This document shows positions 50,934 to 60,030 of a stretch of DNA of 64,000 nt, piece after piece. The stretch is from Flavobacteriales bacterium (lineage in GTDB: Bacteria > Bacteroidota > Bacteroidia > Flavobacteriales > Flavobacteriaceae), in the NCBI GenBank assembly GCA_027067965.1, contig JAMOUV010000032.1, positions 233,650 through 297,649 on the forward strand, given 5' to 3'. The position numbers were made by a program, and so were the translations under genes. Position 1 is the stretch's first letter. Each line of letters starts with the position of its first letter. The notes under the pieces were generated by a model. That model was not told the DNA's origin and searched no databases. It worked only from the letters and a program-made list of their open reading frames with translations.

Positions 50934-52484
50934 ATGAAAAAATATCTTCTTTCTCTCCTAATTTTATTCTGGGCACCGTTTTCCATCGCCCAAGTGGCCA
51001 TCAATACCGACGGTAGTGCACCGGACAATTCGGCTATGCTCGATATCAAAAGCAATAACAAGGGTTTATTGATTCCGCGCATGACCGCCGCCGAAAGAGA
51101 TGCCATAAGTAATCCCGCACAGGGATTGATGGTTTATGTAACCGACGATAACATGTTTTATTTCTTCAACAACAGCCAATGGACCGTCTTCGGGGGCGAC
51201 CCTTCGGCCGATTATTGGCTCGACAACAAATACATTCGAAACGGAAATACGCTGATTACCATAAAAGATAACGGACGAGTCGGAATAGGTACCGAAAATC
51301 CTTATATGATGCTTCATCTGGCTTCCGACGGACCGGGTTGGAATAAAGCCGATGCCGTATTTGAAACCGTTACCAATAATCCGGTGGACAAATCAAATAT
51401 CGTCACCCGGCGGGCTCGCGGTACTTTGGATAACCTGCAAGCCGTGCAAGTGGACGATATCCTGGGTGCCTACGATTCGCAAGGATATAACGGCGCCGCT
51501 TATAAATGGGGAGCCCATATGGATTTTGTAGTGGATGAGCCGGTTACCACTTCATCGAGTTATATTCCTTCACGTATAGAGTTCAGAACCACCAATTTAA
51601 CCGCTCCAAATAGCGAACCCAAAATGGTAATCAAACACAATGGAAGCATCGGCGTGGGAACCGCCACCCCGCATGCCTCCGCTATATTTGAAATAAACAG
51701 CGATCACCTTGGATTTCTCCCGCCGCGGGTTGCCGATGTAAATGCCATAAACAATCCGGCTAAAGGATTGATGGTTTTCGATTATTCTTCCATGTGCCTG
51801 CGTTATTATGACGGCTCGGCATGGTCGAATTGTTTGGGAAATATAAGTTTTAATTGCGGCGATAATTTTATAGATGCACGCGACGGACAAATTTACCCGA
51901 CAGTACAAATAGGCAGCCAATGTTGGATGGCAAAAAATATGAATATCGGCACAATGATTAACGGTTCCACCGGTCAGACTAATAACAATACCCTAGAAAA
52001 ATATTGTTATGGTAACGATGTGAATAACTGCGACACTTACGGCGGTCTCTATCAGTGGAACGAAGCCATGCAATATGTAACAACTCCCGGCGCACAAGGT
52101 ATTTGTCCGAGTGGATGGCATATCCCCACGGACGACGAATGGAAAACTTTGGAAGAAGAAGCGGAGACATCAACCGGCGTAAATTGGGATTCTACAGGTT
52201 TTAGAGGGACGGATGCCGGTGGAAATTTAAAAGAAACCGGAACCAATCATTGGATCTCCCCGAATACGGGTGCTACTAATTCAAGCGGATTTACAGGCCT
52301 GCCGGGCGGATACAGGCGCCCTAGCGGAATATTTAAATTTATTGGAAATTATGGTGCTTATTGGTCCTCCACCGAAAACGGAATAAAAGCATGGCACCGG
52401 GGGTTAAAATTTAATAGTGCTCAAATACGCCGCAAAGACGATAGAAAGACATTTTCTTATAGCGTGAGATGTATTAGAAATTGA
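50934..52484 (+). CDS. FISUMP-domain secreted protein, tandem copy 2
   Basis: 516 aa. Same layout as copy 1 (constant offset of 1646 bp): signal peptide, AQVAINTDGSAPDNSAM head, and the FISUMP C-terminal domain (GQIYPTVQIGSQCWMAKNMN, PSGWHIPTDDEWKTLEEEAE, SSGFTGLPGGYR, YWSSTE, FSYSVRCIRN). Copy 2 keeps the canonical GFTGLPGGYR and YWSSTE blocks that are altered in copy 1 (FMGLPAGFT, IMSSSE). 83-bp gap between the copies. Confidence 0.8.
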   Translation: MKKYLLSLLILFWAPFSIAQVAINTDGSAPDNSAMLDIKSNNKGLLIPRMTAAERDAISNPAQGLMVYVTDDNMFYFFNNSQWTVFGGDPSADYWLDNKYIRNGNTLITIKDNGRVGIGTENPYMMLHLASDGPGWNKADAVFETVTNNPVDKSNIVTRRARGTLDNLQAVQVDDILGAYDSQGYNGAAYKWGAHMDFVVDEPVTTSSSYIPSRIEFRTTNLTAPNSEPKMVIKHNGSIGVGTATPHASAIFEINSDHLGFLPPRVADVNAINNPAKGLMVFDYSSMCLRYYDGSAWSNCLGNISFNCGDNFIDARDGQIYPTVQIGSQCWMAKNMNIGTMINGSTGQTNNNTLEKYCYGNDVNNCDTYGGLYQWNEAMQYVTTPGAQGICPSGWHIPTDDEWKTLEEEAETSTGVNWDSTGFRGTDAGGNLKETGTNHWISPNTGATNSSGFTGLPGGYRRPSGIFKFIGNYGAYWSSTENGIKAWHRGLKFNSAQIRRKDDRKTFSYSVRCIRN

Positions 52485-52508
52485 TTTTTTTCCTTACCAT
52501 AATCAAAG

Positions 52509-52538
52509 GCGATGTCCCGGCTTCCGCCGGGACATCGC
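52509..52538. terminator. Hairpin terminator after the FISUMP pair
   Basis: Perfect 13-bp stem GCGATGTCCCGGC/GCCGGGACATCGC with a 4-base loop; no strong T-run follows, so it may act on both strands. Confidence 0.7.
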
Positions 52539-52597
52539 TATATATAATCAGGAATGTTTGAAGAATAAGATATTATTATTCCTTTCATCAACGATTC

Positions 52598-55500
52598 CTA
52601 GCGTCCCGGTGTCCAGGACGCGCCTATTTCGTCCATTTTTCTTTCAACGGGTTGAACTTGTTCTTCTTCGAGTTTTTTTAATTTTTCTTTGAAAACCGCC
52701 AATTCTTCTTTGACAATTTTCAATTGTTCCTTTTCGGTTTCGGTAATCGGATCGGTACTGTTGATATGCCGCCACGCAATTTCGGTAAAACGCTTGTTTA
52801 TCGGTAATTTATGCGGCGGTATTTCTTCATAACTCGCCTTGGGTTTCACACCGTACATCTCGAAATGAAGATCGTTCATCACTTGCTCGGCATCTTGAAT
52901 TTCTTTCATCAAATCGGGTCCTGCCTCGGGGGTCTTTAAAGCGGTTTGCTTGAGCAATACGATTCTTTTTTTCAACTCGGACATCCGGTTTTTGGTTGCA
53001 GCCAAATCTTTGAGCGTAGTTTGTAAATCGGTAAAATATTGCATCCAAACTTCATCTTTTTCACGCTCAAAGGTGGTATTGTTCAAAGGTTTTACTTTAA
53101 AACTGACCGGACCGGCGACTTTTTTATAACTGCCCTTGTCATATACCGCCATGCTCACCCGGTAAGTTCCCGGCAATACGGGCACACCGAATTCATCTTG
53201 TTTGAACGGATCGAATTCCTTTAAAAACCGGTCCACCGGATAAGGACTGGCATATCTCAAATTCCAATTCACTTGCCCGATGCCACTAACCGGTTTGGCC
53301 GTCAATTTTTTAATCACGCTTCCTTGGTCATCCGTAATTGTAAATAACAAATAAGACGGCTCTTCCAATTGTTCTTCCTCTAATTCGCGCCAAGTGGGTT
53401 GGGGAATTTTTTCGCCTTTCTCGAATAATTTCTTTTCTTTTTTTCTTCGCGCTTCGGTTGTGGACACGGGTTTTTCTTTCAGGTAAAATCTGATTACGGC
53501 ACCATAAGGCGGGTTTTTACCGAAAAATTCCGTATCGCCTTGGCCGTATTTTTTATGTGTTTCGATATATTGCCATGCGTCTTTTACGGGGAAAATATAG
53601 GCCCGGTTTTTATTCAGAAAATCCTCGCTTAAATTTCTCAACACACTATAATCGTCCAACACATAAAAACCTCTTCCGAAAGTAGCCACAATCAAATCGC
53701 TTTCGCGCGGATGCACGGTCATATCTCTCACCGAAATATCGGGTATGCCTTTCTTGAGCCGAATCCATTTTTTGCCGCCGTCCGGACTGAAAAATACGCC
53801 GAATTCCGTACCGGCAAAGAGTAAATTTTTATTGACAAAATCCTGTTCCAACGTATGTACGGTACCGTTTTCGGGCAAATTACCGCTAATGGATTTCCAA
53901 GTTTTACCGTTGTCCGTACTTTTTAAAATATAGGGTTTAAAATCATCCCGTTTCCGGTTATCAAAACTCACATAAAGCGTATTTTCATCGAATTTATCGG
54001 CCAAGATATCGCTAATATAAGTATGGGGCGGAATATCCGGAAAACGCGAGATGCTTTGCCATGTTTTTCCACCATCGCGGCTGATGCTCAATACGCCGTC
54101 ATCCGAACCGGTGTAGAGCAATCCTTCCTTGAGAGGCGATTCGGCCAAGGAAACCAAAGTACCGTAAAGCGAAGTGGACACATCTTTTCTTACCGCTTCG
54201 GCCGACCAGTATTTACCCATCACCGGCCAAGTGTTCCGGTCGATTCGGGCTGTTAAATCCGGACTGATAACTTTCCATGAATTGCCCCGGTCTTCGCTTT
54301 TAAACAATTTGTTTGCAGCCAGATATAAACGCTTGTTATTATGCGGACTAAGAATAAAAGGTGCATTCCAATTCCACCTGTAGGTCAGTTCGTCTTTGCC
54401 GGGCATTGGTTTGATTTTCAAGCGTTGGCCGCTTTTTTTATCATACCGGTAGAGATTCCCGTATTGATATTCGGAATAGACGATGTCGGGATTTTCCGGA
54501 TCGACCGCTCCCCAAAATCCGTCGCCGCCAACCGTGACCACCCAATCGCCTTTTTCGGAACCTTCGGCCCGGATGGTTCTGGACGGTCCGCCGAAACTGT
54601 TGTTATCCTGCGTGCCACCGTAAATATTGTAAAAGGGCGTGGCATTATCCACATAAACCCGGTAAAATTGTACCACCGGCAGATTGGGAATATGCCGATA
54701 GGATTGTCCGCCGTCGTAGGTGATATACAAGCCGCCGTCACCGCCGATAAGGAAATGATTGGGGTCGCGGGGGTCTATCCACATGGCATGATCGTCCACA
54801 TGTTTGTTTTTTAAATTGAGCGGTTTCCAAGTTTTTCCGCCGTCTTCGGTATAATGCGTCCGGGTTTCTACGGAATAAACTTTGTCCACATCTTTCGGAT
54901 CGGGATATATTTCGTTGTAATATTGGCCGCTGCTATGGTGGTTACTCATTTTCTGCCAAGATTCGCCTTTATCGGTCGAGCGAAAAAAACCGCTTTTTCC
55001 TTCGGCCGCTTCCATAATGAGATAGACCACATCGGGATTAACCGGCGAAACGGCGATACCCATCCCGCCGATATGGGTTTGGGGGAGCCCTTTCATGATT
55101 TCGCGCCAGGTCTCGCCTCCATCCTCCGATTTATACACTTTAGACTCCGGTCCGCCACTGATATGGGTGAATACATGCCGGCGGCGTTGTTCGGAAGTGG
55201 CATACAAAATTTCGGGATTTTCCGGATCGCGAACGACGTTGTTTACACCCGTATTTTCGCTTATATACAACACACGTTTCCATGTTTTTCCGCCGTCGGT
55301 GGTTTTGTACAATCCACGGTCGCCGCCCGGCCCCCAAAGCGAACCTTCGGCCGCTACCAATACCACATCCGAATCGCGCGGATCTATATTTATCATTCCT
55401 ATGTGACGCGAATCCTTTAATCCCATATTCTTCCATGATTTTCCGCCGTCCATGGATTTATATACCCCGTTTCCGTAACCGATGGCCCGTTGATGATTAT

Positions 55501-55858
55501 TTTCGCCCGTGCCTGCCCAAATCACATGGGGATTATTGGGGTCGATGGTTAATGAACCGATGCTGTAGGCCCCGTAATTTTCGAATACGGGCTTGAAGGT
55601 GATACCGTTGTTGGTGGTTTTCCAAATATGACCCATGGCCACCGCCACATAAAATTCCGAAGGATTTTCGGGATTAACGGCCAAATCCGCAATTCGCCCC
55701 GACGAAAAGGCCGGACCTATACTCCTGAAGGACAAGCCGCTAACCGCCCGGGAAAGTTTATCTTCGGCATTTTTTGACTTTTTACTCTTTTGTGCATGGA
55801 GTGTGAGCAAAGGTAAACCCAAAAAGAAAAGTGCGATGAAAATGATATGTTTTTTCAT
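52598..55858 (-). CDS. Exported BNR/sortilin-like beta-propeller protein
   Basis: 1086 aa from the ATG giving MKKHIIFIALFF. Signal peptide to LHAQ. About residues 45-690 hold many BNR-type repeats with the Asp-box pattern S-x-D-x-G-x-T-W (SMDGGKSW, TTDGGKTW, SEDGGETW, STDKGESW, SRDGGKTW, STDNGKTW), as in VPS10/sortilin or YCF48-like propellers. C-terminal part: FlgD-like/Ig segment (LRYASPYPVDRF...VLPGTYRVSMAVYDKGSYKKVAGPVSF) and a terminal coiled coil. Family is annotated as glycosyl hydrolase-like, but no sialidase active site is evident. No T9SS tail. Confidence 0.85.
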   Translation of the reverse strand: MKKHIIFIALFFLGLPLLTLHAQKSKKSKNAEDKLSRAVSGLSFRSIGPAFSSGRIADLAVNPENPSEFYVAVAMGHIWKTTNNGITFKPVFENYGAYSIGSLTIDPNNPHVIWAGTGENNHQRAIGYGNGVYKSMDGGKSWKNMGLKDSRHIGMINIDPRDSDVVLVAAEGSLWGPGGDRGLYKTTDGGKTWKRVLYISENTGVNNVVRDPENPEILYATSEQRRRHVFTHISGGPESKVYKSEDGGETWREIMKGLPQTHIGGMGIAVSPVNPDVVYLIMEAAEGKSGFFRSTDKGESWQKMSNHHSSGQYYNEIYPDPKDVDKVYSVETRTHYTEDGGKTWKPLNLKNKHVDDHAMWIDPRDPNHFLIGGDGGLYITYDGGQSYRHIPNLPVVQFYRVYVDNATPFYNIYGGTQDNNSFGGPSRTIRAEGSEKGDWVVTVGGDGFWGAVDPENPDIVYSEYQYGNLYRYDKKSGQRLKIKPMPGKDELTYRWNWNAPFILSPHNNKRLYLAANKLFKSEDRGNSWKVISPDLTARIDRNTWPVMGKYWSAEAVRKDVSTSLYGTLVSLAESPLKEGLLYTGSDDGVLSISRDGGKTWQSISRFPDIPPHTYISDILADKFDENTLYVSFDNRKRDDFKPYILKSTDNGKTWKSISGNLPENGTVHTLEQDFVNKNLLFAGTEFGVFFSPDGGKKWIRLKKGIPDISVRDMTVHPRESDLIVATFGRGFYVLDDYSVLRNLSEDFLNKNRAYIFPVKDAWQYIETHKKYGQGDTEFFGKNPPYGAVIRFYLKEKPVSTTEARRKKEKKLFEKGEKIPQPTWRELEEEQLEEPSYLLFTITDDQGSVIKKLTAKPVSGIGQVNWNLRYASPYPVDRFLKEFDPFKQDEFGVPVLPGTYRVSMAVYDKGSYKKVAGPVSFKVKPLNNTTFEREKDEVWMQYFTDLQTTLKDLAATKNRMSELKKRIVLLKQTALKTPEAGPDLMKEIQDAEQVMNDLHFEMYGVKPKASYEEIPPHKLPINKRFTEIAWRHINSTDPITETEKEQLKIVKEELAVFKEKLKKLEEEQVQPVERKMDEIGASWTPGR

Positions 55859-56371
55859 GATAATAAATTTGAAGAACGTAAACAATATTAGTAAAAAAAG
55901 GCGAATATTTAAAATATTTTATTTGCCCGTCATGGAATAAAAAACTTCTAATAAACGGATTTTGAACGCAGATGACACAGATAGACACAGATTATGCGGA
56001 TTTATTGGACGCAGTTAACGCAGGATGGCGCAGATTTCGCAGTTTTAGCTTGAATTTAGGAGTTAGGAATTGGGAATTGGGTCTTTTGAGACTGTACGAA
56101 AATACTATAATGACAGAAAAACATAACTTTTGGTCATTTTGGTAATATAATTTTGAATTACCATATTAAAAAAACGGATTTTGAAGCCCCCAAGCCCCAC
56201 AGGTCGCCATCCAAAGAAACACTACAATAAAACCGGTAGGCGGACGAAGTGAAAGGCAATTGTTGAAAAGTTTTTTGGTGTGTGTTTTTTGGTGATTTAC
56301 AAACGTTTTGTGGTGCTTGATATACGCCCCCACCAGCTGGAGGCTGGCGGGAGCGGGGGGATGAGTAAAAG
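55859..56371. other. Intergenic region of 513 bp with Bacteroidota-type repeats
   Basis: Contains GCAGATGACACAGATAGACA and GACGCAGTTAACGCAG-like words, the GTTAGGAATTGGGAATTGGG word and CAATTGTTGAAAAGTTTTTT (shared with 19430). An inverted repeat CCCCACCAGCTGGAGGCTGGCGGGAG lies before the RHS immunity gene. No gene seen. Confidence 0.65.
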
Positions 56372-56908
56372 CTATTTTTTTAAAATTTTTCCTTCCTTTA
56401 TCACATATTTTTTTATTTTAGGGACATAATGTAACAAATTAATACTGTACTGATTAGGCACGAAAATTACGCTATCGGGAACATTTTTGTCTAATTTTTC
56501 ATAAAGGATGTTTGGATAATATTTCCGTCCGTTTAATATAATGAGTACTTCCTTAGAATCCAATTTTAATGTTCCATCTACATTATATTCTCTAATTATA
56601 GGCATTGAGTCATTATAAAACCTAATAAAGTTTGTAAAATATGGAAAATAACCTAAATAAATAACAGTATCATTTTTAAAGGTATCAAAAAAAATTTCAT
56701 AAACGGATTTTGGTGGTCGAATATTGGATAAAGTATCTGTTGACGGAGGTATTTCATATAAATATAAATTTTTATATTTAGAAGTAAAATCATTTATTAT
56801 TTCCTTTAATTCAGTATCTATAACATCAACCTCTGATTTGGAATTTTTAAAATTACAACTTCCTATAAAAAGTAATATCATGAGGGGTGCACTTATAATA
56901 CTTTTCAT
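56372..56908 (-). CDS. Lipoprotein of unknown family, putative immunity protein to the RHS-JAB tip
   Basis: 178 aa. Signal peptide and lipobox FIGSC (Cys18); an acidic helix (about 27-45) then a beta-rich domain. It starts one base after the RHS-JAB stop on the same strand and shares its low G+C. Same arrangement as the 19481-20014 lipoprotein after the first RHS tip, though the sequences are not obviously related. Immunity role inferred. Confidence 0.5.
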   Translation of the reverse strand: MKSIISAPLMILLFIGSCNFKNSKSEVDVIDTELKEIINDFTSKYKNLYLYEIPPSTDTLSNIRPPKSVYEIFFDTFKNDTVIYLGYFPYFTNFIRFYNDSMPIIREYNVDGTLKLDSKEVLIILNGRKYYPNILYEKLDKNVPDSVIFVPNQYSINLLHYVPKIKKYVIKEGKILKK

Positions 56909-56909
56909 A

Positions 56910-57998
56910 TTAAAAAGTTTTTAAGCCATTATAAATTTTCACATTAAATCGACCTCTAAGTTTAACAGTCTTATTTTCTCTTGGAAAGTAAACTAAATAA
57001 GGCCCTTTTAGTTTATATTTTTTATAAAACCATAAAGACACATTATAATCTCCTTCCAAACTATCTTGCTGGTCACTAAAATTTAATATTTCATTTGGAT
57101 GGGAATGAATTATTCCTTTTAATTGATATCCATTCATAAATAATGATTTTCCCAATATGATTCCTGGAGATAAATCATCCATATGGTATGTGCTTATAAA
57201 ATAAATATTATATAATTTAGCAACACTCCATTCTACCTTTGAATTTTGTGAAACAAATTTGAAAAGTCGAAAGACTAAGTCTTTATTTCTACTAGCCGCA
57301 AAATTTTGCTTAGTGTCAATAGGTGGAGTGTCTTGACCAGTACTCATTAAATGGGGTATTTCATTGTTTATTAAATCTGATAATATGGTAGTGGATTTTG
57401 AATTTTTTTTGTTAATCTTTAAGTACTTATTTTTAATGATATTGCCTTCTTCATCTGTTGCAAACAATCTATCGAAATTATCATCTGTTTTTCTAATTAA
57501 TTCTATTTCTCCTGTTTTCTTATTTAATTTATAATCATCATCCCAAGTTTCCCCCTCCATTCCCGTAGGATCCATAAAGCGCACGGGATTGTCGTAGGTG
57601 TAGGCAAAGGGCGAAACGCCCGGATACTTCTCCGCCAGCGGATCCACACTCAACCACAAACTTATCTTCGGGTCATAATACCTTGCTCCGTAGTAATACA
57701 ATCCGGTTTCTTCATCGAGCTCTTTGCCGTTGAACTTGTAGGGATTATGGTATTGATACCCGCCCAATTCCACCATGGTTTCGCCGTAGGGCAGGTTGAG
57801 GAAGAATTGATGGGGATTGCCGCCGGAGCCGGTGATGAGCGTGCCGGTGCCGAGGTGGTTGGGGTGGTACCAGTATATCTGTAACCTCGGTCGGGCGGCC
57901 GTTCCGGTATCGGGCGTATACACCGCCACTCCCGGCGCGGGCGGGGCAATGTGTATCTTGGTATTTTCGAAATAACGTTGCATGTCGTGTAACTGCAA
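56910..57998 (-). CDS. 5'-truncated orphan RHS tip with JAB/JAMM-like toxin domain
   Basis: 362 aa if begun at TTG 57998; an in-frame TGA lies seven codons upstream and no good start exists, so it may be silent. Residues 1-about 148 are RHS core (GLYYYGARYYDPKISLWLSVDPLAEKYPG, NPVRFMDPTGM). The C-terminal domain has E256 (KVEWSVAK), H298-S-H300-P and S308-DQQ-D312, a JAMM-type metal site with one extra residue between Ser and Asp. JAB-like toxins are known as RHS tips. The DNA switches from GC-rich core to AT-rich toxin at about 57560. Confidence 0.65.
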   Translation of the reverse strand: MQLHDMQRYFENTKIHIAPPAPGVAVYTPDTGTAARPRLQIYWYHPNHLGTGTLITGSGGNPHQFFLNLPYGETMVELGGYQYHNPYKFNGKELDEETGLYYYGARYYDPKISLWLSVDPLAEKYPGVSPFAYTYDNPVRFMDPTGMEGETWDDDYKLNKKTGEIELIRKTDDNFDRLFATDEEGNIIKNKYLKINKKNSKSTTILSDLINNEIPHLMSTGQDTPPIDTKQNFAASRNKDLVFRLFKFVSQNSKVEWSVAKLYNIYFISTYHMDDLSPGIILGKSLFMNGYQLKGIIHSHPNEILNFSDQQDSLEGDYNVSLWFYKKYKLKGPYLVYFPRENKTVKLRGRFNVKIYNGLKTF

Positions 57999-58010
57999 TT
58001 TACGAAGTTT
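57624..58010 (-). repeat. 387-bp RHS core repeat, copy 1
   Basis: Nearly identical to 59352-59738 at a constant 1728-bp offset. It spans the code for LRKLQLHDMQRYFENTK through SVDPLAEKYP. Identity stops abruptly on both sides. Confidence 0.9.
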
Positions 58011-58159
58011 AGAAATTCATCATTGGGTTACTTAATTGTCATGGATAATTATAAAATGCCCAATTAAATAAATTTTATGTTATAAGGTTCATATGATAAA
58101 ACTTAAATAGTAATTTCCTGATGTTTACATTTCATTCGTAAGGTCACAAAATACTGTAC

Positions 58160-58570
58160 TTATTTGCTAAAGGTCAAACCTCCAAACTTTATTAAAAAAA
58201 TAAATATGCCATATAAAACTAAAATACTCCCAAAAATTAATATAATTGAATCGTATTTATGCTTATGAATTAAATTAGAATTTTTTTGAATAATTTTTAT
58301 TCTATTTTTCCAGACATAAATATATATATTAATAGCATAAATTACTATAGCAGAGAATATTGCAAAATATATCACACTATAAATAGAAAGTTCTTTATGT
58401 CTAGATATTAACCATAAAATTATTAAATAAATAGAAGTAGAAAAATTCATTCCGCAAAAAGTTAGAAATGCGATCGTTGGTGCCTCGGCATCCTTTTCTC
58501 CTTTATTTTTCAGTCTAGAATAAGTATAATAAAAAAGACTATCATACCAATTAATTATCTTTCTTACCAT
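58160..58570 (-). CDS. Three-helix membrane protein, putative immunity protein to the third RHS tip
   Basis: 136 aa. Hydrophobic segments at about 33-55, 63-86 and 108-130, with basic cytoplasmic-type loops. Its ATG overlaps the RHS stop by 7 bases. A polytopic partner is what pore-forming or membrane-active toxins usually have. No family recognised; role inferred from position. Confidence 0.5.
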   Translation of the reverse strand: MVRKIINWYDSLFYYTYSRLKNKGEKDAEAPTIAFLTFCGMNFSTSIYLIILWLISRHKELSIYSVIYFAIFSAIVIYAINIYIYVWKNRIKIIQKNSNLIHKHKYDSIILIFGSILVLYGIFIFLIKFGGLTFSK

Positions 58571-59991
58571 TGCCCTGTTTTTATAAGATAGTTGGCTCGC
58601 CTAATTTGGATTAAGTCTAATTCAACATCCCATCTATATTTAATAGCATTTTTAATATATACATCCGAATATCTACCATAAATCTTTCTATTATACCATT
58701 CCATAGAAGTTATCTTACGCCCTCCTTCCCATCCTACGGACCATGCTAAACCGTAAATATTACCTTTTGACTGAGCAAGATAAATTCCTATACCCGCTGA
58801 AAGACCTTCAGTAAAAGCATCAAAATATTCTTCATTAATGAATTCTAACAATGGATTAAGTACACTAGCATAATTGCCTATTTGAGATAAACCTTTAGCA
58901 GTAACCCTTAACGTATGCAATTGACGTAATGAAGCAGATAAACCTTCCATTTCTTTAGCAGACATATTTAAGGTAAATATCCCTGTCTTGGGATTATAAT
59001 ATTGAAGTAATAATTTTCCATTTTTAAATTCATCAATTTTGTCTGAAAATAATCCGGCTCCCATACCACCGATACTCATCCCGGTTGCTGTAGATTTTAT
59101 TGCTTCTATACTGCTACATGATGTACTTAATGTTACTTCATCCAACACCCCTCCCCATTCTTCGTCCTCACTTAATGTGGCTATCATTTTTCCATTGTCC
59201 AGAACGGCTGTTTCCTTGGTAGGACCGGTATATTTTTTAAACTCTTCCGGACAAGGTATTTGTTTACCATTGGCATCCACACAAAACATTCCCGTAGGGT
59301 CAATATATCTAACAGGATTATTAACTACATAATTATAAGGACTCATGGAAGGATACTTCTCCGCCAGCGGGTCCACGCTTAGCCAAAGGCTAATCTTCGG
59401 GTCATAATATCTTGCGCCGTAATAATACAACCTCGTTTCTTCATCGAGTTCTTTGCCATTAAACTTGTAGGGATTATGGTATTGATACCCGCCCAATTCC
59501 ACCATGGTTTCGCCGTAGGGCAGGTTGAGGAAGAATTGATGGGGATTGCCGTAGGAGCCGGTGATGAGCGTGCCGGTGCCGAGGTGGTTGGGGTGGTACC
59601 AGTATATCTGTAACCTCGGTCGGGCGGCCGTTCCGGTATCGGGCGTATCCACCACCACTCCCGGCGCGGGCGGGGCAATTTGTATCTTGGTATTTTCGAA
59701 ATAACGTTGCATGTCGTGTAACTGCAATTTACGAAGTTTTCCGTAAACATCTTCTTCCGCCCCCTTGGCCGCAGTGCCCTTGCGCGTTATTATAAACGGA
59801 CTGCCTGTCATTACTTGGGCCGCAATGCGGCGGTCGCCGGCAAAATAATGCTTGGTGTACGAACGGGTGCCGTCCACCGTTATATGCGGTCCGGGATAAA
59901 GCTTGAAATCCCTTATCTCCACACGGCGGTCCTTGGGCTGTCCGTTTTCATATACCGCAATATTGCGGGTCGCGGCTTTGATGATGCGCAC
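58564..59991 (-). CDS. Orphan RHS tip with unidentified C-terminal domain
   Basis: 475 aa from a GTG. Residues 1-about 235: RHS core (KHYFAGDRRIAAQVM, LYYYGARYYDPKISLWLSVDPLAEKYP, NNPVRYIDPTGM). Residues about 236-475: variable domain with a Gly-rich hydrophobic stretch (ATGMSIGGMGAGLF), YYNPKTGIFTLNMSAKEM, and AGIGIYLAQSKGNIYGLAWSVGWEGG, which could be membrane-active. The frame opens only 39 bases after the exonuclease stop, in the same frame, so the normal RHS N-terminus is missing. Toxin class not recognised. Confidence 0.65.
   Translation of the reverse strand: MRIIKAATRNIAVYENGQPKDRRVEIRDFKLYPGPHITVDGTRSYTKHYFAGDRRIAAQVMTGSPFIITRKGTAAKGAEEDVYGKLRKLQLHDMQRYFENTKIQIAPPAPGVVVDTPDTGTAARPRLQIYWYHPNHLGTGTLITGSYGNPHQFFLNLPYGETMVELGGYQYHNPYKFNGKELDEETRLYYYGARYYDPKISLWLSVDPLAEKYPSMSPYNYVVNNPVRYIDPTGMFCVDANGKQIPCPEEFKKYTGPTKETAVLDNGKMIATLSEDEEWGGVLDEVTLSTSCSSIEAIKSTATGMSIGGMGAGLFSDKIDEFKNGKLLLQYYNPKTGIFTLNMSAKEMEGLSASLRQLHTLRVTAKGLSQIGNYASVLNPLLEFINEEYFDAFTEGLSAGIGIYLAQSKGNIYGLAWSVGWEGGRKITSMEWYNRKIYGRYSDVYIKNAIKYRWDVELDLIQIRRANYLIKTGQW
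59352..59738 (-). repeat. 387-bp RHS core repeat, copy 2
   Basis: Second copy of the near-identical RHS core (see 57624-58010); here it continues upstream into more RHS sequence, so this is the fuller copy. Confidence 0.9.
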
Positions 59992-60030
59992 CCGAAAAAT
60001 ATCAAATACTAACCGGATATGCCGCTTGGC

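Noticed and set aside
38987..55858. Secreted surface proteins as type IX secretion substrates
   Set aside because: None of the large exported proteins ends in a T9SS-type C-terminal domain (no GxY...K(V/L) sorting block), so ordinary Sec export is the safer reading.
52598..55858. BNR protein considered as a sialidase acting on the nonulosonate glycan
   Set aside because: Asp-box repeats are present, but the sialidase Arg triad and the F/YRIP motif are not seen; it fits the sortilin/YCF48-like group better.
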